A stretch of 64,000 bases of DNA, from NCBI RefSeq assembly GCF_030160015.1, contig NZ_BSNN01000002.1:1116001-1180000 (forward strand). Reading direction: 5' to 3'. Under the pieces are notes generated by a model. That model was not told the DNA's origin and did not search any database. It was given only the letters and a program-made list of their open reading frames with translations. Shown here in pieces: positions 9,321 through 18,349 of the stretch (positions within the stretch are counted from its first letter, which is position 1; each line of letters begins with the position of its first letter). The translations under genes were made by a program, and so were the position numbers. The stretch is from Amylibacter marinus. GTDB taxonomy: Bacteria > Pseudomonadota > Alphaproteobacteria > Rhodobacterales > Rhodobacteraceae.

Positions 9321-10955
9321 CTATGCCTTTAGGCTGTTAATCCGCTCAATCGCACCGCGCGTTGAAGCGCGCAGGCCCGATAAATCGGCCCCATCTTCCA
9401 GCAATGGTTGAACCTCTAGGGCCAGTACCTTACCCAGCTCCACACCCCACTGATCGAAAGAGTTCACCCCCCAAATCACGCCTTGGGTGAAGACCTTGTG
9501 CTCATAAAGCGCAATCAAGCGTCCTAAGGCATAGGGCGTTGCGGCGCGTTGCAAAATCGTGGTGCTGGGGCGGTTGCCCGGAAAGGTGCGATGCGCCACC
9601 AGATCCTCTACCTGTGCTGGTTCCATCCCCTTGGCCAGTAATTCTGCGCGTACCTCCGCGCTGGTTTTGCCAAAGGCTAAGGCCTGTGATTGCGCCAGAC
9701 AATTTGCCGTTAGCAGGGCATGCTGGTCTGTTAGGTCTGAATTGGATTGTGCTGACAGGATGAAATCCACAGGGATGATATCCGTGCCTTGGTGTAGCAT
9801 CTGAAAATATGAGTGCTGTGAATTGGTGCCCGGTGTCCCCCAGATCACTGGTGCCGTGCCATGGGGTACATCTTGGCCGCCCTTGGTCACGCGCTTGCCG
9901 TTGCTTTCCATATCCATTTGCTGAACATAGGCTGGGAAGAATTCCAGCCGTTGGTCATAGGGCAATAATGCCACCGTAGCACACGCCATAATATTGCGCC
10001 GCCAGATACCGATTAGCCCCAGCAGAACCGGCAAATTCTGAGCCAATGGTGCAGTTTTAAAATGTACATCCATCGCCCGAAATCCGCGCAACATTTCATT
10101 AAAGTTGTCCGCCCCAACTGATAGTGCAATCGACAGGCCGATGGATGAGCACATAGAATAGCGCCCCCCCACCCAATCCCAAAATCCAAACACCCGCGCC
10201 GCAGGGATGCCAAAATCGGCGGTAGCCTTTAAATTGGTGGACAATGCCGCCAGATTTTGATCCGCATCTTTGGCCGATAAGTTGGTTTGCAACCAGCGTT
10301 TTGCGGCCCGCGCGTTGGTAATGGTTTCGATGGTGGTAAAGGTTTTTGAGGCAACCAAAATTAACGTGGTGTCTGGGTTAAGCCCTGTGATTACATCGGA
10401 TAGATGCGCACCATCTACGTTGGATACAAAATGCACATTCGGGCCATCACCGCGAAATTCCGACAATGCCCGCACTGCCATTACCGGCCCCAAATCCGAC
10501 CCGCCGATGCCGATATTGATCACATCAGTAAATTTTTTCCCCGCCGCATTGGATACCTGCCCGCTGCGCACCGCATCGGCAAATTCCAGAAAGCGCGCTT
10601 TTTCAGGATCCACCAAATCGGCCACTGCACCGCCGTCAACCATCAGCGCATCTTCAGCGATGGCCCGCAACCCGACATGCATCACGGCACGGTCCTCGGT
10701 GGTATTCAAATGGTCACCATTGAACATAGCGGCAATCGCGTCCTCTAGCCCAGAGGCGCGCGCTAAAGCAATGAGGTTTTCCAAGGCGAGCGTATCGATA
10801 CGTTCACACGAAAAATCCAGTGTTAGATCATCAAGCGCGGCAGTATACCCTACATCACGCGTGCCGGTATCAAATAGATCGCGCAGATGTTGATCAGACA
10901 GTCGCGCCCAATCAGATTTCAGGTCATTCCAGATTTTTGATTGTTGTGTCACCAC
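9321..10955 (-). CDS. pgi: Glucose-6-phosphate isomerase
   Basis: A 544-residue PGI, which interconverts glucose-6-phosphate and fructose-6-phosphate in the cytoplasm. The signatures INIGIGGSDLGPVMA (near residue 148), VASKTFTTIETITNA and GGRYSMCSSIGLSIAL are present, with the catalytic glutamate region ESNGKRV and the C-terminal SFDQWGVELGK. The start is GTG at 10955, behind AAGGGGA. A candidate promoter (10988-11017) and a LacI-type palindrome (11048-11059) lie upstream, suggesting sugar control. Confidence 0.96.
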   Translation of the reverse strand: MVTQQSKIWNDLKSDWARLSDQHLRDLFDTGTRDVGYTAALDDLTLDFSCERIDTLALENLIALARASGLEDAIAAMFNGDHLNTTEDRAVMHVGLRAIAEDALMVDGGAVADLVDPEKARFLEFADAVRSGQVSNAAGKKFTDVINIGIGGSDLGPVMAVRALSEFRGDGPNVHFVSNVDGAHLSDVITGLNPDTTLILVASKTFTTIETITNARAAKRWLQTNLSAKDADQNLAALSTNLKATADFGIPAARVFGFWDWVGGRYSMCSSIGLSIALSVGADNFNEMLRGFRAMDVHFKTAPLAQNLPVLLGLIGIWRRNIMACATVALLPYDQRLEFFPAYVQQMDMESNGKRVTKGGQDVPHGTAPVIWGTPGTNSQHSYFQMLHQGTDIIPVDFILSAQSNSDLTDQHALLTANCLAQSQALAFGKTSAEVRAELLAKGMEPAQVEDLVAHRTFPGNRPSTTILQRAATPYALGRLIALYEHKVFTQGVIWGVNSFDQWGVELGKVLALEVQPLLEDGADLSGLRASTRGAIERINSLKA

Positions 10956-10987
10956 ATTCCCCTTTGGATACCAGTCAGCATAACCAA

Positions 10988-11017
10988 ACTATATTCACGA
11001 AGTGATCGAAAGGTTAA
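10988..11017 (-). promoter_or_regulatory. Candidate pgi promoter
   Basis: On the minus strand TTAACC (-35, at 11012-11017) is followed after 18 bp by TATAGT (-10, at 10988-10993). It lies about 33 bp upstream of the pgi start. The -35 is weak; the -10 is good. The -35 overlaps a TTAACCAT sequence on the plus strand. Confidence 0.4.
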
Positions 11018-11047
11018 CCATAAATTCAACAAAATTGACAGATCACT

Positions 11048-11059
11048 GTTAGCGCTAAC
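11048..11059. promoter_or_regulatory. LacI-family-type operator palindrome upstream of pgi
   Basis: GTTAGCGCTAAC is a perfect 12-bp palindrome with central CG, the form typical of LacI-family sugar repressors. It lies about 95 bp upstream of pgi and downstream of the convergent-free end of the acyl-CoA synthetase gene. The regulator is not in this window. Confidence 0.5.
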
Positions 11060-11092
11060 GGGGATAACGGGTTCCACCAGAAAGTAAATGCC

Positions 11093-12697
11093 TTATACCC
11101 GCTTGCGCAGCTCATACTTTTGTATTTTTCCGGTGGCCGTCTTTGGCAATTCGCCGAAAACAATATGTTTCGGGCGTTTGAATCCGGCCAAATGTCTGCG
11201 ACAGAAGGTGATTATTTCTTCGGCATCCGCTGATTTATTTTCCTTCAGCTCTATAAATGCACAAGGGACTTCGCCCCATTTTTCATCCGGCTTTGCGACC
11301 ACTGCCGCAAATGCAACCGCCGCATGGCGATGCAACACACCCTCAATCTCGACAGAGGAAATATTCTCGCCGCCAGAGATGATAATATCCTTCAGGCGAT
11401 CTTTGACCTCGATATACCCATTCTCGTGCATCACCGCCAAATCGCCAGAGGCAAACCAGCCGTTGGCGAAGGCATCCGCCGTGGCATCCGGGTTTTTCAA
11501 ATACCCTGCCATGATCGAATTTCCCCGCAGGAATATCTGGCCCATGCTGACCCCATCGGCCGGCACATCCTCGCCCAAATCATCCAGCACCCGGACGCCA
11601 TCCGCATGTACCATTGCCGCGCCTTGCCGCGCTTTTAGGCTGGATTTTTGATTAGGCTCTAATGCATCCCAATTCGAATTCCACGAAGACATGACTGTAT
11701 GGCCAAAGGTCTCAGTTAACCCGTAGACTTGGGTCACATTGAACCCCAAATCCTCGATGCCCTGCAAAACCGCCGCAGGGGGCGGCGCACCTGCGGTCAT
11801 TACCTCTATTTTGTGGTCAAACTTCACCTTTTCAGGCGCATTTAGTAACATCCCCAAGATAATTGGGGCACCACCAAAATGGCTGATTTTATACTGATCA
11901 ATGGCGGCGAAAATCCCCGCCGGCGTAATGGCGCGCGTACAGATCATGGTACCAGCCAAGGCCGCCATGGCCCATGCATGGCACCAGCCGTTGCAATGAA
12001 ACAGCGGCACCGTATATAGGTATTTCGGATGCCGCGGCAGACCCCAATCAGAAATCACCCCTGTCGCCGTTAAATAGGCCCCACGGTGGGTCGACACCAC
12101 GCCCTTGGGGCGCCCTGATGTGCCGGACGTATAGTTCAGCGATATCGCGTCCAGCTCGCTGTTTGGCATCTGCCAATCGGCATTTGGGTCGCCCGCCTGT
12201 ACGAAAGCCTCGTAGTCCGTATCGCCCAGCGCGCTGGGGGGCTGATCGCCCTGCTCATCAAGGATATCAATCACCAAAATATCATGATCAAGGGCGGCCA
12301 ACGCATCACGCGCATTTGGCGCCAATGCACCGTCCACGATAAATACCTTGGCTTCGCCATGCTCCAGAATATAGCGGATGGTTTCGCTATCTAGGCGCGT
12401 GTTAATCGTGTTTAGCACCGCACCAGACATGGGCACAGCAAAATGCGCTTCGATCATTTCAGGGGTATTGGCGGCCAAGATCGCTACTGTATCCCCCCGC
12501 CCGATTCCATGTTTACCAAGCGCCGAAGCCAAGCGACGACAGCGGGTGTAAACCTCGCCCCAGCTGTAGCGCCTTGTGCCATAGATCAGCGCGTCGTGAT
12601 CGGGATACATCAGCGCCGTGCGCTTAATGAATGACACAGGGCTTAGGGCAACGTGGTTGGCAGCCGTGGGGGTAAATTGGTATTTGTCCTGCGTCAT
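11093..12697 (-). CDS. AMP-binding acyl-CoA synthetase
   Basis: A 534-residue ANL-superfamily ligase that should activate a carboxylic acid to its CoA thioester with ATP. The P-loop-like motif NYTSGTSGRPKGVVSTHRG lies near residue 170, QVYGLTE near residue 325, SGDLAVMHENGYIEVKDR near residue 415, and the catalytic lysine region TGKIQKYELR at the end. The family includes medium-chain acyl-CoA ligases and the DmdB 3-methylmercaptopropionate ligases; I cannot tell these apart here. It starts 1 bp after the upstream hydratase gene and ends an operon with metY. Confidence 0.88.
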   Translation of the reverse strand: MTQDKYQFTPTAANHVALSPVSFIKRTALMYPDHDALIYGTRRYSWGEVYTRCRRLASALGKHGIGRGDTVAILAANTPEMIEAHFAVPMSGAVLNTINTRLDSETIRYILEHGEAKVFIVDGALAPNARDALAALDHDILVIDILDEQGDQPPSALGDTDYEAFVQAGDPNADWQMPNSELDAISLNYTSGTSGRPKGVVSTHRGAYLTATGVISDWGLPRHPKYLYTVPLFHCNGWCHAWAMAALAGTMICTRAITPAGIFAAIDQYKISHFGGAPIILGMLLNAPEKVKFDHKIEVMTAGAPPPAAVLQGIEDLGFNVTQVYGLTETFGHTVMSSWNSNWDALEPNQKSSLKARQGAAMVHADGVRVLDDLGEDVPADGVSMGQIFLRGNSIMAGYLKNPDATADAFANGWFASGDLAVMHENGYIEVKDRLKDIIISGGENISSVEIEGVLHRHAAVAFAAVVAKPDEKWGEVPCAFIELKENKSADAEEIITFCRRHLAGFKRPKHIVFGELPKTATGKIQKYELRKRV

Positions 12698-12698
12698 T

Positions 12699-15026
12699 TT
12701 AGTTCCTTATGGCGGATCCATTATCCAACAGGCTGGCGATGCGAGCATGTGTTTGCGGTGTTTGCGCCAAGTTTAAGAATGCCTTGCGCTCGCGGTCAAA
12801 CATTTCTTGCTCCGAGACCTCTAGCACATCATCGCCGCCACTGTTAACCACGATTTCTGCCACCTGCATGGCGGTCGTTTTATCATGTGGGAAAAACAGC
12901 CCATCTTGGATGCCTTTGTCCATGAAATCCGACATTTTTTGCAACAACCCCGCACTTGGCAATATGAATTTAGGCTCCTCTGGTACGGTGTAATCAGCCT
13001 GTAGCTGTTCGATCAAGAGCACCGCTTGATCCAATAGCTTGTCTCGGTTGCTCATCTCGCCATCACGTTTAGGCAAATAATATTGCAGGCGTGCGGCTTG
13101 TTCGGGGCTGTTGGCGATCTTGGCATAGCCAATTTGCATCCATGTGTTCCATGCGGCTTGTTCCCAATCGCCAGTCGCAAGGTGCCAGCGGCGTAGCGTC
13201 TCTTTGACACCGCCCCCACCGGGCACCACGCCGACGCCGGCCTCTACCAACCCAAAAACAGTATTGGTATGCGCCAACACTTGATCACAGTGCAACATAA
13301 CCTCGCATCCGCCACCGATCGTCAAACCAGATGGCGCACAGATCACAGGAACCGGCGCATACTTAAGCGCGCGTACCGCCTGCTGGAAATCATTCAAGAA
13401 TCCATCCATCGCGGTCCAGTCTTGGGCCTCGATAAATATGCGGAATTGGTTCAGATCAACACCCGCCGAGAAATGCTGGGCGTCATTGTGTACGATTATG
13501 CCGCGCCCATGATTGCGCGCCGCCTCGGCCACTACCTGCATCGAGGCACCCGTCAGGGCATTGGCCTTCGAATGAAATTCGATCAGGCGCAGATCATCCC
13601 CATAGATGTAAAGACTGGCGGCCTCGTTGGTGAAGATCGGCGTCAGACATTGCTTGGTAATATGAAACCGCGTGGTGCCCGCAGGCAAGGTTACCGGGGC
13701 ATAAACCCCATCGCGGGGCAAGAGCACCGCGAGCTGGTCGCCCTTGGGTGTATAAAACGGCCCATTTTTCACCGAAGAGGCAATCGCGTCAGGCACCTCA
13801 ATGCCCGCCTCACGGATCAATTCCGCCACAACCTCGGCTCCCAGCGCATCGATCATCTCGAAGGGGCCGCGCACCCAGTTAAAGCCCAGTTTCATCGCGT
13901 CATCGATATCTTGGGGGCTGTGGGTTACATCAGGGATTAAAGAGGCCGCATACCCAAGAACCCGTGCGAGGAACCGGCGACAGAACTGTGTATCGGCATC
14001 GGCCGCGCCGCTGATCATCATTGGCAGGGTATCCTTGCCGATCAATTGCGCATCAGCCGCCGCCTGTGCCTTGGGTGGCAAATCAGTTAGACAGGGGCGC
14101 GGGGTACCGGTGGCCAAATCTACCGAATTCAGCCCGCCATCGCGGTAAAAACCGCCCTTGCCTTTGTTTCCGCTATAACCATCGGCCACCATATCCTTGA
14201 TCAGCCCCATTACGGGGTTTTGATCCACGCCAACCCCGTGAAACGCATCACCGCTGGGCAGGATATCCCCCAATGTGTTCACAACATCGGCCATCAGATC
14301 CACACCGATCAGGTCATACAGACCAAACACACCGGTTTTCGGGATGCCCATTGGCCGCCCCATCAGCGCATCTGCCACCTCTGGTCGCAGGCCAAGATTT
14401 GCGGCCTCGTCCATGCCCACCTGTAACGCAAAAACCCCAACGCGGTTCCCCAGAAATCCGGGGGTGTCATTACATTGCACAACGCCCTTGCCCATCACCC
14501 GATCATTGAAATCCGCTAGCCGATCCATGACCGCCGCATCCGTATCCGCACCACGCACCAATTCCAGCAGGCGCATATAGCGTACGGGATTGAAATAATG
14601 GGTGATAGCAAAACGCGCACGAAATTCCTTTGGCATCTCTGCCACCAATAGCGAGATCGGAATGGTCGAGGTATTGGATGTCACCACGCAATCATCCCTA
14701 ATCACATCGTTCAGGCGGCGATACAGATCGCGCTTTACTTCTAAACGCTCTACCACGGCTTCGACGATCCAGTCACAGTCGCCAAGGCGGTGAAAATCGT
14801 CCTCGATATTACCGGCAGTAATTAAGTCAATACGCGATTTATGCACCAAGGCGGGCGGATCAGATTTTAACAGCCGCTGCTTCGCGCCCTCGGTCACGGC
14901 ATTTGGGCTGTCTTTGCCTGCTAGATCCAGCAAGAGCACCTCTTGGCCGGCATTAGCGATTTGTGCGGCAATGCCACTGCCCATGGTGCCTGCACCAATC
15001 ACGGCTATTTTAGAAAAACTCTGCAT
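12699..15026 (-). CDS. 3-hydroxyacyl-CoA dehydrogenase/enoyl-CoA hydratase fusion (FadN-like)
   Basis: A 775-residue bifunctional beta-oxidation enzyme. The NAD-binding dehydrogenase comes first (AVIGAGTMGSGIAAQIANAG, residues 8-27; ITHYFNPVRYMRLLE near residue 140; GGFYRDGG near residue 290). The enoyl-CoA hydratase domain is C-terminal: GGGCEVMLHCD carries the first catalytic glutamate and GLVEAGVGVVPGGGG the second. The order is the reverse of FadB and matches Bacillus FadN. Its start overlaps the stop of the hydrolase gene (TAATG). It should hydrate enoyl-CoA and oxidise the 3-hydroxyacyl-CoA; the true substrate is unknown. Confidence 0.9.
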   Translation of the reverse strand: MQSFSKIAVIGAGTMGSGIAAQIANAGQEVLLLDLAGKDSPNAVTEGAKQRLLKSDPPALVHKSRIDLITAGNIEDDFHRLGDCDWIVEAVVERLEVKRDLYRRLNDVIRDDCVVTSNTSTIPISLLVAEMPKEFRARFAITHYFNPVRYMRLLELVRGADTDAAVMDRLADFNDRVMGKGVVQCNDTPGFLGNRVGVFALQVGMDEAANLGLRPEVADALMGRPMGIPKTGVFGLYDLIGVDLMADVVNTLGDILPSGDAFHGVGVDQNPVMGLIKDMVADGYSGNKGKGGFYRDGGLNSVDLATGTPRPCLTDLPPKAQAAADAQLIGKDTLPMMISGAADADTQFCRRFLARVLGYAASLIPDVTHSPQDIDDAMKLGFNWVRGPFEMIDALGAEVVAELIREAGIEVPDAIASSVKNGPFYTPKGDQLAVLLPRDGVYAPVTLPAGTTRFHITKQCLTPIFTNEAASLYIYGDDLRLIEFHSKANALTGASMQVVAEAARNHGRGIIVHNDAQHFSAGVDLNQFRIFIEAQDWTAMDGFLNDFQQAVRALKYAPVPVICAPSGLTIGGGCEVMLHCDQVLAHTNTVFGLVEAGVGVVPGGGGVKETLRRWHLATGDWEQAAWNTWMQIGYAKIANSPEQAARLQYYLPKRDGEMSNRDKLLDQAVLLIEQLQADYTVPEEPKFILPSAGLLQKMSDFMDKGIQDGLFFPHDKTTAMQVAEIVVNSGGDDVLEVSEQEMFDRERKAFLNLAQTPQTHARIASLLDNGSAIRN

Positions 15027-15826
15027 TACTTTTGCGCCTCGAAAAATGTGCGCAACGCGCGGTTAACTTCTACGGGATGTTCATTTGGCAACATATGCCC
15101 CGCATTTGGAATGACTGTGGGGGTTTCATCCCCAATGGCTTTGGCCATCTGCAGGCCAAATTTTAGCGGTGTCATTTTATCTCTCTGCCCCAAAATAGCC
15201 TGCGCAGGGCAGGATAGCGCCGCGGCGGCATCAGCGCCTGTGGAATATGCAGCACAGGCCGATAGATCCGCAAATAGAGCACCCGTTTCGTTGGCCTCCA
15301 TTAACTGTCTGCCATAATACAGGTGGCTCTGACCGGGCATGGTGTGATCATGCGCATGCCCCACTGGCCCATGCCCCCAATCCACCATAGCGTTTATCGC
15401 CGCAGGCTCTTTATCCCGCGCCAATCCCAACAACATATCATTTACAGGGATCGCCAGAGCACAGCCCACCAAGGACAACCCCCGCACCCGATCGCCACTG
15501 CGCCGCGCCATTTCCAATGCAATCAACCCGCCCTGAGAGTGCCCAACCACATGGGCAGACTTCACACCCAGCTGATCCATCAAGGCGACGTGCCAATCGG
15601 CCATATCCTCGATCGAGGTCAACGGCGCACCGCCAGACAACCCATGCGCGGGCATATCCGGCACCAGAACATCCCACCCTCGGTTGGCGAAATAGCGCCC
15701 CTGTAACATATAGCCCAAGTGGCTCTGGCCAGAGCCGTGGACAAACATGATAACATCGCCGCTTGCGTTAAACTCGCGCCCGCCTGTTGATGCAAAAACC
15801 TCTGCGGTATTCAGCGTGGTCTTCAT
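15026..15826 (-). CDS. Alpha/beta hydrolase
   Basis: A 266-residue alpha/beta-fold hydrolase. MFVHGSGQSHLGY holds the oxyanion-hole HG motif. The nucleophile elbow is GHSQGG near residue 117, and the catalytic histidine is in NAGHMLPNEHP near residue 244. No signal peptide is present, so it is cytoplasmic. It overlaps metY by ATGA and the FadN-like gene by TAATG, so it is translated as part of this operon. The substrate is unknown; a thioesterase or ester hydrolase role in the same pathway is possible. Confidence 0.82.
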   Translation of the reverse strand: MKTTLNTAEVFASTGGREFNASGDVIMFVHGSGQSHLGYMLQGRYFANRGWDVLVPDMPAHGLSGGAPLTSIEDMADWHVALMDQLGVKSAHVVGHSQGGLIALEMARRSGDRVRGLSLVGCALAIPVNDMLLGLARDKEPAAINAMVDWGHGPVGHAHDHTMPGQSHLYYGRQLMEANETGALFADLSACAAYSTGADAAAALSCPAQAILGQRDKMTPLKFGLQMAKAIGDETPTVIPNAGHMLPNEHPVEVNRALRTFFEAQK

Positions 15827-17124
15827 GTGCTTTCTCCAACCTTGCTGGCCTTTTTCAGGGCTTGGGTAAAATCGGCCTTAAGATCATCAAAATCTTCTAG
15901 CCCCACCGAAATACGGATCATATCATCGCTTAGGCCTGCCGCTTGCATGGCCTCGGGGGTGATATGGCTGTGGGTGGTGCTGCCTGGGTGGATCACCAAC
16001 GTTTTGGCATCGCCAACATTGGCCAGATGCGATGCAACGGATACGCTCTCGATAAAGGCACGCCCCGCATCGCGCCCCCCCTTAATGCCACAACCAATGA
16101 TCGAGCCAGCCCCCTTAGGCATCAGCCGTTTTGCAACCTCGTGATCCGGATGGTCTGGCAAAGAGGGATGCTTGATCCAAGAAATGGCTTCGTGACCTTG
16201 GAGGAATTCCAGCATCTTTTGGGTATTGGTCATATGGCGCTCCATACGCAGACCCAGTGTTTCTATACCTTGGATCAAATGGAAGGCATTGGTTGGGCTC
16301 AGGCTGGGGCCGATGTTATACATTCCCTCGGTACGCACGCGGGTGATAAAGGCGGCGGGGCCGAATTCTTCGTATAGATTAACCCCCTGAAAACCGAAAT
16401 GCGGCTCGGTCAGGGTGGGGAAGCGATCGTTTTGCCCCCAATCAAAATTACCGCCATCAATCACCACACCGCCTAGCGCCACGCCGTGACCACCAATCCA
16501 TTTGGTAAGGGAATGAATGACAATATTCGCGCCCTGCTCTAGGGGTTTCATCAGCCACGGGGTATTAAACGTGGCATCGATCACCAACGGTACACCCGCA
16601 TCCGCGGCAATCTTCCCAACCGCGGGCACATCCATCACATCCATTCCTGGATTGCCTATCACTTCGCCAAACACCATTTTTGTGTTCGGCTGAATGGCCT
16701 CTGCGATGGCCTCTGGATCATTTGGGGCCACAAAGGTTGTGGTGATGCCATAGCGGCTAAGGGTGTGCTGAAACAGGTTGATATTTGCGCCGTACATTTG
16801 ACTGCTGGAAACGATATGATCCCCTTGGGAACACAGTGCCAGCACTGTAAGAAAAAGGGCCGACATGCCACTGGACGTAGCCACCGCACCAATGCCCCCC
16901 TCTAGCGCGCAAAGCCGCTGTTCTAGTACCGCAACCGTGGGGTTGGAAATACGGCTGTAAATATGCCCGCCAACCTCTAGGTTAAACAGCGCGGCGGCAT
17001 GCTCGCTATCTTGGAACACATAAGAGGTGGTCTGGTGAATTGGAACCGCACGCGAACCATGGCGGCTGTCGGGGCTGTGGCCCGCATGTAGGCTCAGGGT
17101 ATCAAATTTGAAATCACCGGTCAT
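15823..17124 (-). CDS. metY: O-acetylhomoserine sulfhydrylase (MetY type)
   Basis: A 433-residue PLP enzyme of the Cys/Met metabolism family. It uses O-acetylhomoserine and sulfide, or methanethiol, to make homocysteine or methionine. The N terminus TLSLHAGHSPD, the segment IYSRISNPTVAVLEQRL and the PLP lysine in IHSLTKWIGGHG are visible. The C terminus HPGSTTHSHITPEAMQAAGL is typical of MetY. I start at 17124 because GGGAGAGAG precedes that ATG; an ATG at 17151 lacks a site. It heads an operon with beta-oxidation-like genes, an unusual partner set. Confidence 0.9.
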   Translation of the reverse strand: MTGDFKFDTLSLHAGHSPDSRHGSRAVPIHQTTSYVFQDSEHAAALFNLEVGGHIYSRISNPTVAVLEQRLCALEGGIGAVATSSGMSALFLTVLALCSQGDHIVSSSQMYGANINLFQHTLSRYGITTTFVAPNDPEAIAEAIQPNTKMVFGEVIGNPGMDVMDVPAVGKIAADAGVPLVIDATFNTPWLMKPLEQGANIVIHSLTKWIGGHGVALGGVVIDGGNFDWGQNDRFPTLTEPHFGFQGVNLYEEFGPAAFITRVRTEGMYNIGPSLSPTNAFHLIQGIETLGLRMERHMTNTQKMLEFLQGHEAISWIKHPSLPDHPDHEVAKRLMPKGAGSIIGCGIKGGRDAGRAFIESVSVASHLANVGDAKTLVIHPGSTTHSHITPEAMQAAGLSDDMIRISVGLEDFDDLKADFTQALKKASKVGEST

Positions 17125-17239
17125 GTCTCTCTCCCAAAAGTTCGGCTGCATTGCACAAGTGTTGCGTGATTGCCCACTTTGTCAACCAGAACGCCGCGCG
17201 CTATATTTGAACATTTTGCCGCATCACTGGGTGATCGTT

Positions 17240-18349
17240 CTATTTCGGCGCTTTCAGCATTTCCTGCACGAATTTTTCCCATGTTAGCGCCTTAGCAAGG
17301 GTTTTTGCCCCCTCTGCGCGCGCCTTCAGTGTGTTCATTTCCAAGCCTGCAAGAATTTCCGCCAGTGCATCCACCTGACCCATTGGAAATAACCACCCCG
17401 TCTGACCAGGGTGCACCACATCGCGAAGACCTGCCAGGTCGCTGGCGATCACGGGTTTGGCAAAATGATACGCCAGCGGCACCACGCCTGATCCCGTAAC
17501 CGAGGTATAGGGTAGAACCACCGCATCTGTACGGGCGAAATAGTTTGACGCATCCTTGTCCGAAACATAACCCGCATCAAGTGTGACCTGAGAAGCTAAC
17601 CCCAGCTGTTGGATCAATGATTTGGTTTCCTCTAAACCATCCCAAAATTCCCCCGCAATGGTCAGAGAGATATCCTTGCGCCCCGATTGAGCCAACGCAC
17701 GTAGGGCAATCGGCAAGCCCTTATAGGGGCGCACCAGCCCGAAAAACAGTACATCTATGGCATGGGTTTTGGCAACCGGCGCATCGGGTTCAGGGAAATC
17801 ATCGAAAATTGGATGCGGAAACACCACTGCCGGTTTACCGGGATAATGCTGGGCCAATAAATCCGCCAGACCACCGCCATGGGTCATGAAAAAATCTGCC
17901 TGCGCCAGCGCTCGTTTGCTAAGGGCTGATTTCCACCAGACCTCTTCGTGATCAAAGGCATTGTGAACAATCCCACAAGTCTGAATACCGGCGCGTCGTA
18001 TGGGTGCCAGAATACTGGCCAAGGCAGGGGCCAGAAAAAACGTCCATGTGGGGAACACCACCAAATCTGGGCGCCACGCACAGATTTCGCGGGCCGCTTT
18101 GCGCCATGTTAACGGGTTTACCCCATCGATGATCTCGCGCTGATCGATATCTTGTGGCGCGTCTAGATCACACGCGCGCTCGGCCTCGCCGGGGTAAAGG
18201 GCCTTGGGGTATTGGCGGGCATAGCTCCAGACCCGGACCTCTTCGCTATTTTGCATCGCGCGCGCAACGGCCAAGCTGTGGCGTGCAATACCACTGCGCA
18301 CGGGGGGCAGCGGTGCGATCATGGCAATGCGTTGGCGGGTCTTAGTCAT
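17240..18349 (-). CDS. Glycosyltransferase family 4
   Basis: A 369-residue GT-B fold glycosyltransferase. The N terminus MIAPLPPVRSGIARHS matches the acceptor-side domain of GT4 enzymes. The nucleotide-sugar side has LFFGLVRPYKGLPIALRAL near residue 205 and PYTSVTGSGVVPLAYHFAKP near residue 290, the usual E/G-x-x-x-P-L region, though the expected glutamate is not clear. It is the last gene of a five-gene minus-strand operon and overlaps the sulfotransferase stop by 8 bp. It probably adds a sugar to a lipid-linked or sulfated glycan (inference). Confidence 0.85.
   Translation of the reverse strand: MTKTRQRIAMIAPLPPVRSGIARHSLAVARAMQNSEEVRVWSYARQYPKALYPGEAERACDLDAPQDIDQREIIDGVNPLTWRKAAREICAWRPDLVVFPTWTFFLAPALASILAPIRRAGIQTCGIVHNAFDHEEVWWKSALSKRALAQADFFMTHGGGLADLLAQHYPGKPAVVFPHPIFDDFPEPDAPVAKTHAIDVLFFGLVRPYKGLPIALRALAQSGRKDISLTIAGEFWDGLEETKSLIQQLGLASQVTLDAGYVSDKDASNYFARTDAVVLPYTSVTGSGVVPLAYHFAKPVIASDLAGLRDVVHPGQTGWLFPMGQVDALAEILAGLEMNTLKARAEGAKTLAKALTWEKFVQEMLKAPK

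Noticed and set aside
10270-10893. Long open frame antisense to pgi
   Set aside because: It is a shadow of a well-supported gene, with low-complexity Ser/Ala/Arg composition and no recognisable motif or ribosome site.
13269-13940. Long open frame antisense to the FadN-like gene
   Set aside because: The opposite strand encodes a clear two-domain enzyme through this stretch. The composition is typical of a reverse-frame shadow.
17125-17239. SAM-type riboswitch before metY
   Set aside because: I looked for SAM-II or SAM/SAH-like stems in the 115-bp leader. No convincing pseudoknot or conserved core was seen; a TTGACA lies there but with a poor -10.
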